Shown here piece by piece: positions 1 to 8,045 of a DNA stretch of 47,226 nucleotides. Origin of the DNA: Armatimonadaceae bacterium (lineage in GTDB: Bacteria; Armatimonadota; Armatimonadia; Armatimonadales; Armatimonadaceae). A program made the position numbers and the translations under genes. The DNA lies in assembly GCA_030446525.1 (NCBI GenBank), contig JAUJNC010000015.1:1-47226 (forward strand). Reading direction: 5' to 3'. Positions within the stretch are counted from its first letter, which is position 1. Each line of letters starts with the position of its first letter. The notes under the pieces are model-generated. The model was given only the letters and a program-made list of their open reading frames with translations, searched no databases and was not told the origin of the DNA.

Positions 1-611
1 GACTGGGGGAGCCGCTGCTCAACTACCACCCCGTGCTCCAGTCGGTGCGCCTGCTGAACGGCGAGGTGGGCATCGCGATGCGCCACATCACGGTCTCGAC
101 CGTGGGCGTCGTGCCCAACATCTTGAAGCTGGCCGAGGAAGATCTGCAGCTTACGCTCGCGGTCTCGCTGCACGCGCCCAACGACGCGCTGCGCTCCGAG
201 TTGGTCCCGCGCAACGACAAGTACCCGCTGGCGCGCCTGATGGACGCCTGCCGCGCCTACACCGATCGGACCCGCCGCCGCATCACCTTTGAGTACGAGC
301 TGCTCGCGGGCGAGAACGACGGGGAAAAGGAGGCGCACGAGCTGGGCCAGCTGGTGCGCGGGATGCTGGCGTCGGTCAACGTGATCCCGTACAACTCGAC
401 CGAGGTCGCCCCCCGGTACAAGCGCCCCACGCCCGAGTCGACGCGCCGCTTCCGCGAGATCGTCGCCGGCCACGGCGTCACCATCACCCAGCGCCAGGAG
501 CGCGGCCACCGCATCGCCGCGGCCTGCGGGCAGCTCAAACGCTCCGCCCTGCGCCCGGGCTCGGCGATGCGCCCGCTCCCGATGGCCGGCTCTGCGGCAG
601 GGAAGGCGTAG
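1..611 (+). CDS. rlmN: 23S rRNA/tRNA adenine-C2 methyltransferase RlmN, C-terminal part
   Basis: RlmN is a radical-SAM enzyme that methylates C2 of A2503 in 23S rRNA and A37 in some tRNAs. The window opens inside the gene (reading frame from base 3), so the iron-sulfur CxxxCxxC motif lies upstream and cannot be seen. Visible family marks are GEPLLNY at the left edge, VSTVGVVPNI, LAVSLHAPND, NVIPYNS and the end motif AACGQLK, whose Cys forms the covalent methyl intermediate. The residue before GEP is Leu (CTG) where Met is usual. The stretch TITQRQERGHRI before the Cys is divergent from the common VRxxRGxDI. The next gene starts 4 bases after the stop, which suggests co-transcription. Cfr-like enzymes share these motifs, but chromosomal context favours RlmN. 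Confidence 0.92.
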   Translation, partial: LGEPLLNYHPVLQSVRLLNGEVGIAMRHITVSTVGVVPNILKLAEEDLQLTLAVSLHAPNDALRSELVPRNDKYPLARLMDACRAYTDRTRRRITFEYELLAGENDGEKEAHELGQLVRGMLASVNVIPYNSTEVAPRYKRPTPESTRRFREIVAGHGVTITQRQERGHRIAAACGQLKRSALRPGSAMRPLPMAGSAAGKA

Positions 612-615
612 GGAC

Positions 616-2313
616 GTGGACGATGCGGACAGTCCGCCCGACGTCCCTGTCCCGGCCGATCCCGAGGGCTGGCGCACGCTGATCGCCGCCATCCCCGCGC
701 GCGAGCTGTTCCGCCTGCTGCAGGAGGACAAGCTGCGCGCCCACCGCGTCCTGTCCGGCTTCCGCGGCACGCCCGACACCCTGCGGCACCCCGTCGTGCT
801 GTCGCGGCTGATCCAGGAGGCGACCAAGCAGCCGCAGTTCGCCCGGGATCTGGCGGGGTGGGCCCCGGTGGGCGCCGCCCCCCGCGCCGCGGGTGACGGC
901 AGCGGCCCGCCTGCGCCTGCCATTCCCGCCTCTCCTGCCGAAGTGGGACGTCCGGACCCCCGCCTGAAGGAGAAGCTGAAAGACCAGCGCGCGGCGCTGC
1001 GCGAAAAGGACGAGCGCATCGCGGCCCTGGAAGCGGCGCTCGCCGAGGCGCAGCGGCAATGCGACGCGGCGCGGGCCGAGGCGGATGCGGCACGCGGCGA
1101 GAGAAAAGCGGCCGAGGCCCTGGCGGACCGGCTGCGGCGGCGGCAGGAGCGCGACACGCGGCGCGCAAACGCCGTCTCTACGGCGCCGGGGGGGGAGACC
1201 TCCCCCCGCGCCCGCGCCACGCCCAGAGAGACGGTCACGGCGCCCGCCCCTCCGGCTCCTGTCTGGGAGGAGGCGCTGGGGCGGCTCGCCAGCCGCGGCA
1301 AGCATGAACTGGTGGCGAAGGTTTCCCGCGAAGCCCTGGCGGCCGGCGGCGAGGGGCTGGCGTCGCTCCACGCGCTCTACGCCGCGGCGCTTTACGCACA
1401 GGGGCACGCCGAGCGTGCCGCCGAGCAGGACCGCCAGGCGGTGGAGGCCTACCTGAACCGGGGCGACGTGGCCGCGGCGGCCGAGTCGTTTGCGCGCGCG
1501 CTGCCCTACGCCGCGAAAGGTGGCGACGCGGCTTTGCTGCGCCGCCTGTTGGCCCTGGCCGAGCGCACCGGGCAGAAGGAGGTGGTGCACTCCACCTTCG
1601 CGCGGCTGCGCGCCGCGGGCGGGGAAGCGTACCGCCGCCTCGGCGAGACGGTCGCGTCGCTGGGCGCGCCGTTCGCCGGGTTCCTGCGGCCGCCGCAGGG
1701 TCCCACCGTCGGCCCGGACGAGACGATCTCGCTCCCGACCGGGGGGATCGACCAGGTGACGCCGCGCCGGCTGGCCCGGGCGGTGGACGCGGGCGACGCC
1801 CCGTTCGTGTCCCGCGCGCGGGGCGGCATCGCGGCGCTGCGCGCGGCGAACGAGCCGCTCGCGGACGCCCTGCTGGAAGCCGTCGCCGCCCTGCACCCGG
1901 CCGCCGTCGTCCCCCTGACCGAGGCGACGCGCCCGGTCGTCGTCGACGCCTCCAACGTCGCGCGGCACGACCCGGACCCGCTGGCCCTTTCCCCGCTGCC
2001 CCGGATTGCCCACCTGCTTAAGATGCGGGACTTCCTGCTCCGGCGCGGCTTTTTCCCGGTCGTGATGCTGGCCGACGCCAACCTGCGCTTCCACGTGGAC
2101 GACCGCGAGGCGTACCTTGCGCTGATCGAGCGCGGCGTCGTCCGCGAGGCGCCTCCCGGCACCACGGCCGACGCCGCGCTGATCGCCGAGGCGCGGGAAC
2201 GGGCCGCCCCTCTGGTCACGAACGACCGGCTCTGGGAATGGGAGGAGGCGCGCGACATCGAACGCCTCGGCTTCGGCATCTTCCCGAACGGCGTCTCCTT
2301 CGCCTCTTTCTGA
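616..2313 (+). CDS. NYN (Zc3h12a-like) ribonuclease domain protein
   Basis: A 565-residue protein, probably an RNA-cleaving enzyme. The C-terminal third (about residues 435-565) is a PIN/NYN fold. It opens with VVVDASNVARHD, where the first Asp is a metal ligand, continues through TTADAALIAEA, and ends with LVTNDRLWEWEEA, supplying the later acidic residues. This arrangement matches the Zc3h12a-like RNase family. Residues 115-190 are a charged Ala/Glu/Arg coiled coil, and 215-330 are helical and TPR-like (SRGKHELVAKV, ALYAQGHAERAAE). The start is the GTG at 616, because the ATG seven bases further on is out of frame. It lies 4 bases after rlmN and ends before a strong terminator, so the two form the end of a transcription unit. 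The substrate is unknown. Confidence 0.88.
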   Translation: MDDADSPPDVPVPADPEGWRTLIAAIPARELFRLLQEDKLRAHRVLSGFRGTPDTLRHPVVLSRLIQEATKQPQFARDLAGWAPVGAAPRAAGDGSGPPAPAIPASPAEVGRPDPRLKEKLKDQRAALREKDERIAALEAALAEAQRQCDAARAEADAARGERKAAEALADRLRRRQERDTRRANAVSTAPGGETSPRARATPRETVTAPAPPAPVWEEALGRLASRGKHELVAKVSREALAAGGEGLASLHALYAAALYAQGHAERAAEQDRQAVEAYLNRGDVAAAAESFARALPYAAKGGDAALLRRLLALAERTGQKEVVHSTFARLRAAGGEAYRRLGETVASLGAPFAGFLRPPQGPTVGPDETISLPTGGIDQVTPRRLARAVDAGDAPFVSRARGGIAALRAANEPLADALLEAVAALHPAAVVPLTEATRPVVVDASNVARHDPDPLALSPLPRIAHLLKMRDFLLRRGFFPVVMLADANLRFHVDDREAYLALIERGVVREAPPGTTADAALIAEARERAAPLVTNDRLWEWEEARDIERLGFGIFPNGVSFASF

Positions 2314-2474
2314 GGCAAAGGGGCGAAAAGAAGTGCGAACCAACGCGGCCAGGGCGTTGTTAAGAAAGGCATGCACAACGGGCCTTCCCGTTGCTGTATT
2401 CGGCGCACGCCGACAGAACACCTATTTAGCAAAGGGACAAAGGGCGAAGAGGGACACCACAACCTGGTAGCACG

Positions 2475-2523
2475 GCGGACGGCCCCCACAGCAAAGTTCT
2501 GCGGGCCGTCCGCCCGTTTTTTG
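2475..2523 (+). terminator. Rho-independent terminator after the NYN RNase gene
   Basis: An 11-bp perfect stem (GCGGACGGCCC at 2475-2485 with GGGCCGTCCGC at 2503-2513) closes a 17-base loop and is followed by CC, G and six T (2517-2522). It lies 160 bases after the stop at 2313 and only 22 bases beyond the convergent TPR gene. The T-run is on the plus strand only, so it mainly serves the plus-strand transcript. Confidence 0.75.
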
Positions 2524-2545
2524 CGTTTGTGGGCGGCTACCGCTC

Positions 2546-3445
2546 CTAGGGCGCATACAAAGAGGGCACCACCACCCCGGACACGCCGCGCCCGCCGGGT
2601 AGCGCATACACCACCGAGGGGTCGAGGTTTCCGGCTTTCTGGTAGTGGTAGAGCGAGCGCTTCTCCATGCCCATCTCGCTGTACAGGTCTGCCAGGATGC
2701 AGTGGTAGGCGGCATTGTCCGGCGCCAGCTCCAGGGCGTGGTGCAGGGCGGCGGCGGCGTCGCGGGGGTGGCCTGCGCGGCGGTAAAGGACCCCCAGCCG
2801 GATGTTGTAGTAGGCGTCGTAGGGCGAGAAGAGGGTCGCCTGCTGCATCTCGCGGATCGCCTCCTCGTAGCGCCCGGCGCGCACGTACATTTCGCCCAGC
2901 CAGAAGTGGTAGAAGCCGTCCTGCGGCTTGATATGGCAGGCCTCCTCGAGCTCCGACACGGCCACCACCATGTCCCCCGCCAGCGCGAGGGCGTCGCCGA
3001 GCTTGTATCGGTAGTAGGCGTGGGCGGGCGCGAACAGCATCGCCTTGCGGTACTCGTTGATTGCGCTCTGCAGGCGCCCGTAGCGGTGGAACAGCTCGGC
3101 CAGGGAGAAGTGCGGCTCGGCCTTGCGCGGCGACGTCTTGATGGCGCGGCGGTACTGGCGGTAGGCGTTGAGCGCCTGCCCGGAGTAGGCGTAGGCGTCG
3201 CCCAGCCGGACGCGGTGCTCGGAGTCTTCGGAGGAGCGGACCGCTTCCCGGTAATGGTGCAGCGCCTCGTTCATCTGCCCGTGCGTAATGCAGGCGTCTC
3301 CCAGGCGCGCGCGCGTGTCGGCGTTGGGCGGCAGCATTTCGGCGGCCAGGGCGTCCTCCTCGAGGAAGTCCGGCCGGAGCGGCTCCAGGTCCGTGGCGTC
3401 CGGGTCCGCCTCTTCGGGGCTCTGCAGGTTATCGTCTTCGTGCAT
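2546..3445 (-). CDS. Tetratricopeptide repeat protein
   Basis: A 299-residue soluble protein with no signal peptide. The first 40 residues are acidic (EEADPDATDLEP). The rest is about seven TPR units, for example ARLGDACITHGQMNEALHHY, VRLGDAYAYSGQALNAYRQY, FHFSLAEL-like helices and IRLGVLYRRAGHPRDAAAAL. TPRs bind protein partners, so a scaffolding role is likely, but the partner is unknown. The start is the ATG at 3445. The same frame stays open upstream into dtd, but there it reads through an antiparallel part of another gene and lacks repeats. It lies 26 bases downstream of dtd and is probably co-transcribed with it from the promoter at 3932-3960. Confidence 0.9.
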   Translation of the reverse strand: MHEDDNLQSPEEADPDATDLEPLRPDFLEEDALAAEMLPPNADTRARLGDACITHGQMNEALHHYREAVRSSEDSEHRVRLGDAYAYSGQALNAYRQYRRAIKTSPRKAEPHFSLAELFHRYGRLQSAINEYRKAMLFAPAHAYYRYKLGDALALAGDMVVAVSELEEACHIKPQDGFYHFWLGEMYVRAGRYEEAIREMQQATLFSPYDAYYNIRLGVLYRRAGHPRDAAAALHHALELAPDNAAYHCILADLYSEMGMEKRSLYHYQKAGNLDPSVVYALPGGRGVSGVVVPSLYAP

Positions 3446-3471
3446 TGTCTCTTCCCAGGCGCGCTCCGGTG

Positions 3472-3921
3472 TCAGAACGTTTTTCGGCTGTCCAGCAACA
3501 CAGTCACCGGACCGTCGTTCGTCAAGTGCACGGCCATCGCGGCGCGGAAAACTCCCGTTTCTGTCGTTATACCATGGGCGCGCAGTCGTGTCACCACAAA
3601 ATCGTAGAGCCGCTCGGCGTCGGCCGGCGCGGCCGCCCCGGACCACGAGGGCCGCCGCCCTTTGCGGCAGTCCCCCAGCAGGGTGAACTGCGAAACCACC
3701 AGGGCCGCCCCGCCCGTTTCGCGGAGCGACAGGTTGATCTTGCCCTCGTTGTCGTCGAACAAGCGCAGTTCGGCGAGCTTGTCGGCAATCTACGTGCCGT
3801 CCTGCTCGGTATCTACTGCCGCCACGCCCAGCACTACCAGCAGGCCCGGCCCGATCTCCGCGACCGTCTCGCCGCCCACCGCGACCCGCGCCTGCGTCAC
3901 CCGCTGCAAGACCGCCCGCAT
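3472..3921 (-). pseudogene. dtd: D-aminoacyl-tRNA deacylase with in-frame amber codon
   Basis: Dtd removes D-amino acids mischarged on tRNA. The frame from the ATG at 3921 reads [18 protein letters not shown], the standard Dtd N-terminus, and continues to a normal end of about 149 residues. Both catalytic motifs are present, SQFTL (in [11 protein letters not shown]) and NDGPVT. The frame is interrupted once, by TAG at 3792-3790 (codon 44), in a variable stretch before [11 protein letters not shown], with no frameshift. Downstream, a TTG at 3762 could start only a truncated product lacking the N-terminal strand. The codon could be a nonsense mutation, a sequencing error (TAC to TAG fits the family, where Tyr is common here) or a read-through site. 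Spacing from the -10 box implies a nearly leaderless mRNA. The TPR gene follows 26 bases downstream. Confidence 0.88.
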
Positions 3922-3931
3922 ATAGGCCCGT

Positions 3932-3960
3932 ATTATACAATCCCCTCCGCCGCCAGTCAA
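3932..3960 (-). promoter_or_regulatory. Sigma-70-type promoter of dtd-TPR operon
   Basis: On the minus strand, TTGACT (3960-3955), a 17-base spacer and TATAAT (3937-3932) match the housekeeping consensus closely. Transcription would begin near 3925, about four bases before the dtd ATG at 3921, so the message would be almost leaderless. Confidence 0.75.
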
Positions 3961-3990
3961 CCTCGCGCGAGGTCGACAGGCGGCTGCCGG

Positions 3991-4269
3991 TTAGGATCGG
4001 CTGTCGTGCTGCCGGAGCGCCTGCTGCAGCGCTTCCCGCTCGGGGGCGCTCAGGCCGGACTGCGCCAGGCTCCGGCGGAAGCGGGCCAGCGCCTCCTCGT
4101 CGTCGGCATGGGCGCCCTCGGCGAGCACCCGCCCCGCGTTTACGTCTTCAAGCGCGTAGCGGTACGTGCCGTCGGCGAGCTGATCGGCGCGCAGGGCGTA
4201 GGGGAGCGTCGCCTCCACGCCGTAGGTCTGCTCCAGCGCCTCTTCGGTGTCGGTATGCTGCTCTTGCAT
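3991..4269 (-). CDS. Hypothetical protein, 92 residues
   Basis: I do not recognise the family. The protein starts MQEQHTDTEEALEQTYGVEA and is acidic and soluble, with a helical C-terminal half (EEALARFRRSLAQ, APEREALQQALRQ) and no signal or membrane segment. The ATG at 4269 was chosen because AGGAAGGA lies 7-14 bases upstream. A longer reading from 4407 would overlap the divergent gene and adds unconvincing sequence. It is divergent from the 123-residue gene at 4394, and the 124 bases between them must hold both promoters. Confidence 0.7.
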   Translation of the reverse strand: MQEQHTDTEEALEQTYGVEATLPYALRADQLADGTYRYALEDVNAGRVLAEGAHADDEEALARFRRSLAQSGLSAPEREALQQALRQHDSRS

Positions 4270-4393
4270 GGGGCTGTCCTTCCTGTGAGTCTGCTGAACC
4301 AGGGATACCCAGCCGGGCCGCCCCGCGCAACATCCGGCAGCGGACCGCACCCCATGTTTCTGCGTGGGTACAATTACCGGCGGAGGGAACACC

Positions 4394-4765
4394 ATGGACC
4401 AGGACAACGACCGGGCACGCTATGAGCGTGCCGTGGCGGCGGCGCGCGACGAAGGCACGGATTTCATCGAGCTGCCGGACGACTTGCCGGAGCCGGACCT
4501 TTACCATGCGGCGCGGGATCTGGCCGAACTGCTGCGTGCAGGCGGCGAAGACCTGCCCCGGCTGGCGCAGCAGATCGGGCTGCCCGGCGACGACGCGGCG
4601 CTGTGGGAGCGGCTGGACGTGGCCCGCGCCGCGTCCTACGCCCGCGACGCCCATGGCGAGGCCTTCGCGCGCCTGGTGGCGGCGCACCCGTGGCTGGAAG
4701 AGGCGGCCCAGAGCAGCGCGCACGACGCCCTCGGCTCGCTCGCCGACAGCTTCCTGGGGCACTGA
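4394..4765 (+). CDS. Hypothetical protein, 123 residues
   Basis: An acidic, helical, cytosolic protein of unknown family, beginning MDQDNDRARYERAVAAARDE. It has the internal pattern LPDDLPEPDLYHAARDLAEL and a C-terminal ALGSLADSFLGH, and no membrane segment. The ATG at 4394 follows GGCGGAGGG at 4379-4387, a convincing ribosome site. A GTG at 4364 in the same frame lies before a possible -10 box TACAAT (4369-4374) and is rejected. TACAAT also serves as the -10 of the CAAX-protease gene at 6055. It is divergent from the 92-residue gene. No function can be assigned. Confidence 0.75.
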   Translation: MDQDNDRARYERAVAAARDEGTDFIELPDDLPEPDLYHAARDLAELLRAGGEDLPRLAQQIGLPGDDAALWERLDVARAASYARDAHGEAFARLVAAHPWLEEAAQSSAHDALGSLADSFLGH

Positions 4766-4849
4766 CCTCACCCCCCGCCCCGGGACGGGGAGGGGGCGGT
4801 CAAGAGGCGGAGCGTGCCACACCGTCCCCCTTCCCTCGTAGGAGAAGGG
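4766..4849. repeat. GC-rich intergenic palindromic repeat
   Basis: Between two convergent genes are two imperfect hairpins: CCGCCCC with GGGGAGGGGGCGG, and CCCCCTTCCCTC with GGAGAAGGG. The text resembles the abundant CCTCACCCC... filler repeats of many GC-rich genomes (from memory). It may help end both transcripts. There is no T-run. Confidence 0.4.
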
Positions 4850-5653
4850 TCAGGGGAGAGGCCGCCGCTGGCGGATGGCTTCGTAAAGCAGGATCCCGGC
4901 GGCGACAGTGACGTTGAGCGAGGAGGCGCCGTGCGGGGCGATCGGGAGGGCGACGAAGTCCGAGGCGGCGTCGCGGGCGGCCGGACTGACGCCCCCGGTC
5001 TCGTTGCCAACCACGAGCGCGAGCGGGCGCGCCGAGAGAGGGGCGTCGTAGGCCAGGACCGGGGCGCGGGCAGAGGTGGCGACCACGCGCGCGCCCCCAT
5101 CCCTGAGCCGCCGCAGCGTTTGGGGCAGGTCGGGGGCCAGGCAGAGCGGAAGGCGCAGGATCGAGCCCGTGGTCGAGCGCACGGCGGCGCGCCCGAACGG
5201 GTCGGCCGAGTCCTCCGATAGGAGCAGGGCCGCGCAGCCCGCCGCCTCCGCCGTGCGCACGAGCACGCCGACGTTGCGCGGGTCCTGGATGCGCTCCCCG
5301 GCCAAAAGCAGCGCCGCCGGCGCGGCGAGCGCCTCGTCGGGGGTGACGGCGCGCCGGCCGACGGCGGCGACGGCGCTCACGGCCGTCTCGTAGCCCGTGC
5401 CCACCAGCCTGGCCAGAAGCCCGGCGCCCAGGACGTAGAGCGGCGCGCCGCGCGCGGCGCAGCCGGCCTGCAGGCCCGCCGCCTCCTCCGGCGCGGCGAA
5501 GACGGCGAAGACGGGCGACGGGGACGCGAGCGCCTGGCGCACCATGTCGGCGCCCTCGACCAGGTACCGGCCGGACTGGGCGCGCGCCTGGGGCCGGGTC
5601 AGCGACAGCGCGTCGCGGAAGGCCGGGTGCTTGATGCCGGGCAGGGGCTGCAT
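4850..5653 (-). CDS. SpoU/TrmH family RNA 2'-O-methyltransferase
   Basis: A 267-residue SPOUT enzyme that methylates ribose 2'-OH in rRNA or tRNA using SAM. The N-terminal part (GRYLVEGADMVRQAL) is the substrate-binding domain of RlmB/TsnR-like members. The catalytic domain shows motif 1 ERIQDPRNVGVLVRTAEAAG, motif 2 LALVVGNETGGVS and the knot motif 3 SSLNVTVAAGILLYEAIRQR. The conserved Arg (ERIQDPRN, NVGVLVRT) and the Asn of SLNV are present. The exact target base cannot be read from sequence. The ATG at 5653 lies 18 bases after the 72-residue gene at 5672, so the two probably share a transcript. Confidence 0.93.
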   Translation of the reverse strand: MQPLPGIKHPAFRDALSLTRPQARAQSGRYLVEGADMVRQALASPSPVFAVFAAPEEAAGLQAGCAARGAPLYVLGAGLLARLVGTGYETAVSAVAAVGRRAVTPDEALAAPAALLLAGERIQDPRNVGVLVRTAEAAGCAALLLSEDSADPFGRAAVRSTTGSILRLPLCLAPDLPQTLRRLRDGGARVVATSARAPVLAYDAPLSARPLALVVGNETGGVSPAARDAASDFVALPIAPHGASSLNVTVAAGILLYEAIRQRRPLP

Positions 5654-5671
5654 GGCCGCCGGATGTGGGGG

Positions 5672-5890
5672 TCAGAAGCCGCGGCCGGAGCCGCCGGGAA
5701 GCGCCGCATAGGCCCAGACCAGCCGCAGCAGCTCCACAAAGCCGTAGCGCAACGCGTGTCCCTCGGCCAGGGCGTAGACCCGCTCCGCGTGGCGGACGTG
5801 TCCGCCCTGCTCCAGGTTGCGCGCATCCGCCAACAGATCGGCGACGTGCGACAGAGCGGCCTCAAAGCTTGGCGCCCCCTCAGGCGGCAT
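5672..5890 (-). CDS. Small hypothetical protein, 72 residues
   Basis: An unrecognised small helical protein (ALSHVADLLADARNLEQGG, VRHAERVYALAEGHALRYGF) resembling a single TPR-like helical hairpin. The ATG at 5890 has GGAGGA nine bases upstream. TATAAT at 5940-5935 is a possible -10, with no good -35. It is the first gene of the pair with the TrmH-family methyltransferase. It is too short to name. Confidence 0.68.
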   Translation of the reverse strand: MPPEGAPSFEAALSHVADLLADARNLEQGGHVRHAERVYALAEGHALRYGFVELLRLVWAYAALPGGSGRGF

Positions 5891-5975
5891 TGTGTCAGTT
5901 TCCTCCGCGGTGTCCTCTCCGAAAGGTGCCCTTTATTATACCCAGAATCTGACCGGGCGAACCAGGACGGCGCGC

Positions 5976-6004
5976 TTGACGCCCCGCCGTCGGCATGCTA
6001 CAAT
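5976..6004 (+). promoter_or_regulatory. Sigma-70-type promoter of CAAX protease gene
   Basis: TTGACG (5976-5981), a 17-base spacer and TACAAT (5999-6004). Predicted start of transcription is near 6011, which rules out the upstream in-frame ATG at 5995 and leaves the ATG at 6055. Confidence 0.75.
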
Positions 6005-6054
6005 GCCTTCGTGGCGACCCCCCGTCCGGGAAGCGCCGCGTCGGCAGCGCGAGC

Positions 6055-6957
6055 ATGAGCCAGGGAGACATACAACAAGCGCAGCAGCTCGCCCTGCTCC
6101 TCGCCGGCGCCGTCTGCGGCGTGAACCTGTTGCTCGCCCTCGTCTGGGGGTTCCGGCGGCTGGTTTTGCGCCGGCCCACCTTCGCCCCGGCGTGGAGCCT
6201 GGTGGACGTTTGGGCCGGCGCGCAGATCGCGCTCGTGCTGACGTTCCTGCTGGCCGGGGTGCTGATGACCCTGATGCTGCTGGCGAGCCTGGTCGTGCCC
6301 GGCCTGCGCCTGCCCCGCGACGAGGTCGGTCTGCTTTTTTTCTTCGCGCTGCCGGCGACGATCGTGCAGAACGCCTGCTTCTTCGCCATCCCGGCGGGGT
6401 TCATCGTGTTCAAGTACGGCCGGCGCCTGCGCGACATCGGGCTGCCCGCGCGGCCCCGGGCCCAGGACTGGTGGGCGGGGATCGTGCTCGGCCTGCTCCT
6501 GGTCGCCGTGTCCGCCGCGCTCGAGGGGGCGCTGGGCGCCGCGGCGCAGCAGTTCCGCCACGTTCCCTGGGTCGACCGCGCGCTGGAATATGAAAGGGTG
6601 AACCCGGTGGCCCAGATCATCCGCGCGCTGCCGCGGCAGGGGTACGGGACCTTAGCCCTCGCGGTATTGGCCATCGGCGTGTCCGCCCCGCTGGGCGAGG
6701 AGATGCTGTTCCGCGGGTTTCTCTTCAACGCCCTGAAGCGCCGCCTGGGCGCGGCGGCCGGCCTGATCGCCTCGGCGCTGCTGTTCGCCGCCGTGCACAC
6801 GTACGCCATCGGACTGCTGCCGGTGTTTTTCATCGGCGTGGTCCTGGCCTGGGTGTATCACAACGGGGGGTCGCTTTGGACGTGCATCCTGATCCACGCG
6901 ACCAACAACACCCTGGCCGTTCTGGCCGCCTATTTCTTCCCGTCGGCGGCTCGTTGA
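6055..6957 (+). CDS. CPBP family intramembrane metalloprotease (CAAX/Abi type)
   Basis: A 300-residue membrane protein with about seven or eight hydrophobic helices (LALLLAGAVCGVNLLLAL, ALVLTFLLAGVLMTLMLLAS, others). It carries the three CPBP signatures: GEEMLFRGFLFN (EExxxR) near residue 215, FAAVHTY (His) near 250, and ILIHATNNT (HxxxN) near 285. The Glu and His residues bind the catalytic metal. Members cleave within the membrane or act in bacteriocin immunity and protein secretion; the substrate here is unknown. The ATG at 6055 fits the promoter at 5976-6004. The lipoprotein gene follows 8 bases after the stop. Confidence 0.92.
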   Translation: MSQGDIQQAQQLALLLAGAVCGVNLLLALVWGFRRLVLRRPTFAPAWSLVDVWAGAQIALVLTFLLAGVLMTLMLLASLVVPGLRLPRDEVGLLFFFALPATIVQNACFFAIPAGFIVFKYGRRLRDIGLPARPRAQDWWAGIVLGLLLVAVSAALEGALGAAAQQFRHVPWVDRALEYERVNPVAQIIRALPRQGYGTLALAVLAIGVSAPLGEEMLFRGFLFNALKRRLGAAAGLIASALLFAAVHTYAIGLLPVFFIGVVLAWVYHNGGSLWTCILIHATNNTLAVLAAYFFPSAAR

Positions 6958-6965
6958 GGGGGACC

Positions 6966-7913
6966 ATGCGACGTAGACTCGCCTTTCTGCTGCTTCTGTT
7001 CTGCCTGGCCCTCGGGGCCTTGATGGCCGGCTGCGCGGCCACCCGGCGCGACGCCGCCCAGCTGTTCGCCCGCGCCCTGACCGCCGCTCTGGGGGAGGAG
7101 CTGGAGGGCAGCCGGTGCGAGGCCCCGCCGCTGGTCGGCGCCCGCGGGCGGGCGGCCGGCGGGGGGAGCAACGCCCACATAGAGGCGGCGCAACGCCTGT
7201 CGAGGCACGGGCGGGCCGCGGACGCCGTCAACTTCCTGGACGCGGCCCTGCGCAGGAAGGAGCTGTCCTGGGACCCGATGCTCTGGGCGGCCCTGTCCGA
7301 TGCCGCGGCAAAGCTGGGGGACACGGCACGGGCGAAGCAGGCGGGCGAGGAGGCGGCGCGCCGGGCTGACATGATCGCGGGCGCGACCGCCGCGGGCAAG
7401 GGCGGGCGCGACGCCGTGGCGCGCCTGCTGCAGGCGGGGCTGTACTACGAGCGGCGCGAGGACAAGTCGCGGGCCGTGGCGGCGCTGCGGGAAGCGCTGC
7501 GCCGCGCGCCCGGCGACCCGTCGATCCTGAACAACCTGGGGTACGTGCTGGCCGACAAGGGGGATTCCCCGGCCGACTTCGCCGAAGCCCTGCGGCTGAC
7601 CCGGCAGGCCGTGCGGCGGGCCCCGAGGGAGCCCATCATCCTCGACTCCTACGGCTGGGCGCTGTACAAGGCCGGCAAGCTGAGGGAGGCGCGGCGGGTG
7701 TTGCGCGAGGCCGCGGACGCCGCGCCGGGTGAGCCCGAGATCCGCTACCACCTGGGCGTGGTTTACCGCGACATGGGTCTGGTCGAAGAGGCGAACAACG
7801 AGCTGTCACGCGCCCTGCTTCTGGAGCCCTCGCCGGAGCTGCGGCGGGACACCGAAAAAGCCAGGGGATCGCTGCGCAAGCCGCCGGGGCAGGGGGTCGT
7901 CCACGACACCTGA
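6966..7913 (+). CDS. TPR-containing lipoprotein
   Basis: A 315-residue exported protein. MRRRLAFLLLLFCLALGALM followed by AGC is a classic signal peptide with a lipobox, so mature protein would begin at Cys 22 with a lipid anchor. The C-terminal 200 residues hold TPR units (AAQRLSRHGRAADAVNFLDA, LNNLGYVLADKG, DSYGWALYKAGKLREARRVL, YHLGVVYRDMGLVEEANNEL). GAGGGGG precedes the ATG at 6966. Envelope assembly or secretion scaffolding is a common role of such proteins, but the partner is unknown. Likely co-transcribed with the CPBP protease. Confidence 0.9.
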   Translation: MRRRLAFLLLLFCLALGALMAGCAATRRDAAQLFARALTAALGEELEGSRCEAPPLVGARGRAAGGGSNAHIEAAQRLSRHGRAADAVNFLDAALRRKELSWDPMLWAALSDAAAKLGDTARAKQAGEEAARRADMIAGATAAGKGGRDAVARLLQAGLYYERREDKSRAVAALREALRRAPGDPSILNNLGYVLADKGDSPADFAEALRLTRQAVRRAPREPIILDSYGWALYKAGKLREARRVLREAADAAPGEPEIRYHLGVVYRDMGLVEEANNELSRALLLEPSPELRRDTEKARGSLRKPPGQGVVHDT

Positions 7914-7937
7914 GGGAGCCGCGGGCATCCGCACCTT

Positions 7938-7973
7938 CGGGCTCGGGCACGCAGCGTATCCTCCGCGAGCCCG
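7938..7973. other. Inverted repeat in leader of the membrane-protein cluster
   Basis: CGGGCTCG (7938-7945) pairs perfectly with CGAGCCCG (7966-7973) across 20 bases. It lies in the 132-base gap between the lipoprotein stop and the next start. With no T-run it is not a clear terminator and could be a leader structure. I saw no strong promoter in the gap. Confidence 0.35.
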
Positions 7974-8045
7974 TTCGCGTTTACTGTATACCGGTCCGTT
8001 TCCTGCCCGGTGTCTGTCGGTTCTGCGGCGATGGGGGAGTAGGTG

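Noticed and set aside
535..2421. Long open frame on the minus strand opposite the NYN RNase gene
   Set aside because: Arg/Gly-rich text with no motif; an antisense shadow common in GC-rich genes.
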